Source: Ga0077560 sp046330435 (lineage in GTDB: Bacteria > Actinomycetota > Thermoleophilia > Miltoncostaeales > Miltoncostaeaceae). Taken from it: DNA of 47,678 nucleotides. Numbering within the stretch: position 1 is the first letter of the stretch; each line of letters starts with the position of its first letter. The DNA lies in contig JAXLST010000025.1 in the NCBI GenBank assembly GCA_046330435.1, forward strand, positions 1-47,678, given 5' to 3'. The notes beneath the pieces were generated by a model. The model saw only the letters and a list, made by a program, of their open reading frames with translations. It did no database searches and was not told the origin of the DNA. Positions 46,775 through 47,678 of the stretch are shown here, piece after piece. A program made the translations under genes and the position numbers.

Positions 46775-47678
46775 GGGCTGTCGGGCGGGCGCTCCAGCAG
46801 CAGCGCCCAGGTGAGCGGCCCGGCGACGCCGTCCGGCTCGAGGCCGCGGGCCCGCTGGAAGGCGCGCACCGCCGCCCGCGTCTGGGCCCGGTAGAAGCCG
46901 GTGCGGGGCACGGGGACGCCCCACACGCGCAGCCGGGCCTGCAGCCACACCACCGCGTCGCCGCGGGTGCCGGCGCGCAGCACGGGGTAGGTGCGGGCCA
47001 GTGCGGCGGGGGTGGGGCAGCTCGACAGCGGCCGGGCGAGCACCGGCCACTGCACCGGGCGGGTGTGCTGGAAGCTCCAGTACGACGCGCCCGGCCAGCC
47101 GTAGGCGGCCGCCAGGCACCGGAACCGCACCAGCTCCGCGGGCTTCTCGCGCCTGTAGGTGCCGGCGATCGGCGTGACGGGCACGCGGTAGATGCTGTTC
47201 CACCGGGCGGTGCGGGCCATCGCGCGGTCCACCGCGGTGCCGAACGCGCCCCAGTAGACCTGGGGCATCAGCACGTCGGCGCCGTCCGGTCCGTCGATGA
47301 ACGCCGAGTACGGGAACGAGGAGTGCCCGTCGACGTAGGCGAAGCTGGTGAGCGCCACCGGGAGGTCCGGGCCGGTGAGGCGCCGCAGCTCGGCCATGTA
47401 CCGGCGGGCGGCGCGGTAGGTGCGCCCCTCGTACGAGCCGCGGCCGCCCTCGAACTCGCTCTCGGCGTCCACCACGAAGCAGTCCGCCCCGGCCGTGACG
47501 GCGCGGGCCGCGACCCGGGCCTCCAGCACCGGGCGCCGCCCGTACACGTACTGCCACGCGCAGACCTTGAGGCCGGCGGCGTGCAGGGCGGGCAGGGCGG
47601 CGTCGAACTGCCGCCAGTACCTGGTGCCGTCGCCGGACTTCACGTAGACGGTGCGCATGCCGGCGCCCGTCGCGCGGG
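46771..47678 (-). CDS. peptidoglycan-binding protein with glycosidase-like domain (N-terminus beyond window)
   Basis: At least 295 residues; the minus frame is open to the window edge and sequence before Met at 47658 (PRATGAG) looks like part of the protein, so the N-terminus is missing. The first visible part (MRTVYVKSGDGTRYWRQFDA, VCAWQYVYGRRP, ADCFVVDAESEFEG) resembles a TIM-barrel glycoside hydrolase-like domain. The C-terminal 65 residues are a PG_binding_1 domain (LRAGTRGDAVVWLQARLRVW ... AVRAFQRARGLEPDGVAGPL). Probably an extracellular wall-associated protein. Convergent with the transglutaminase; the two stops overlap within CTAG at 46771-46774. Confidence 0.75.
   Translation of the reverse strand, partial: RATGAGMRTVYVKSGDGTRYWRQFDAALPALHAAGLKVCAWQYVYGRRPVLEARVAARAVTAGADCFVVDAESEFEGGRGSYEGRTYRAARRYMAELRRLTGPDLPVALTSFAYVDGHSSFPYSAFIDGPDGADVLMPQVYWGAFGTAVDRAMARTARWNSIYRVPVTPIAGTYRREKPAELVRFRCLAAAYGWPGASYWSFQHTRPVQWPVLARPLSSCPTPAALARTYPVLRAGTRGDAVVWLQARLRVWGVPVPRTGFYRAQTRAAVRAFQRARGLEPDGVAGPLTWALLLERPPDSP

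Noticed and set aside
43736..47557. Very long minus-strand open frame extending upstream of the HD-domain gene
   Set aside because: It overlaps FkbM, transglutaminase and the wall-binding gene. Only its last 192 codons match a protein family; the rest is Arg/Gly-rich shadow sequence.

Overview
The window is high-GC DNA with densely packed genes, many GTG starts and many ATGA/GTGA/TGATG stop-start overlaps. This fits an actinobacterial chromosome. The secreted beta-propeller-like proteins and the short secreted DUF6636-like protein suggest class Thermoleophilia (Solirubrobacterales-like), but that is inference from protein style, not a database match.

Layout. (1) 1-10.4 kb: a respiratory nitrate-reduction module. 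A moaA cut by the window edge diverges from a DUF6457 gene and moeA, which are followed by narG-narH-narJ-narI-narK, each overlapping or closely spaced. (2) 10.4-17.5 kb: ordinary chromosomal genes: a CaCA-family antiporter, a MarR regulator with a DHA2 exporter and a methyltransferase, an AraC/unknown/VOC operon, a small secreted protein and a DedA membrane protein. (3) About 17.57-21.31 kb: what looks like an old, decayed island. It begins at a degenerate tRNA-Thr(CGT) copy and holds an amidase with differing codon style, a possible primase zinc-ribbon remnant, a secreted protein and a truncated ORF. (4) 21.31-34.72 kb: an integrative element of about 13.4 kb in the 3' end of a tRNA-Thr(CGT) gene, bounded by a 50-bp perfect direct repeat, with matching arm repeats inside both ends. 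Its minus-strand operon runs small unknowns - primase/helicase - HTH - excisionase - integrase. Its plus strand carries a HigBA-like toxin-antitoxin pair, small membrane proteins, a Pra-like protein, a DUF6197 protein, an FtsK/TraB-like translocase and a rolling-circle (HUH) Rep. The layout is that of an actinomycete integrative and conjugative element (AICE), unusual in having both a Prim-Pol/helicase and an HUH Rep. (5) 34.7-47.7 kb: chromosome again: the intact tRNA-Thr, two secreted beta-propeller-like proteins around a lipoprotein, an orphan TRAP solute-binding protein, a secreted Gly/His-rich protein with a two-component system, a cupin, an HD-domain protein, an FkbM methyltransferase with a C-terminal beta domain, a GATase-II-like/transglutaminase fusion and a C-terminal peptidoglycan-binding protein cut by the window end.

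How the genes work together. MoaA and MoeA make and load the molybdenum cofactor that NarG needs; NarJ inserts it; NarHI carries electrons from quinol; NarK exchanges nitrate and nitrite. In the element, Int/Xis control integration and excision, Rep and/or primase-helicase would replicate the excised circle, and the TraB-like pump would move double-stranded DNA between cells. A cluster of GGGACCC repeats inside the primase gene is the best candidate for a cis-acting origin or transfer (clt-like) site. The most interesting signals are the double replication module, that repeat cluster, the frame break at the integrase N-terminus, and the evidence for successive insertions at one tRNA-Thr.
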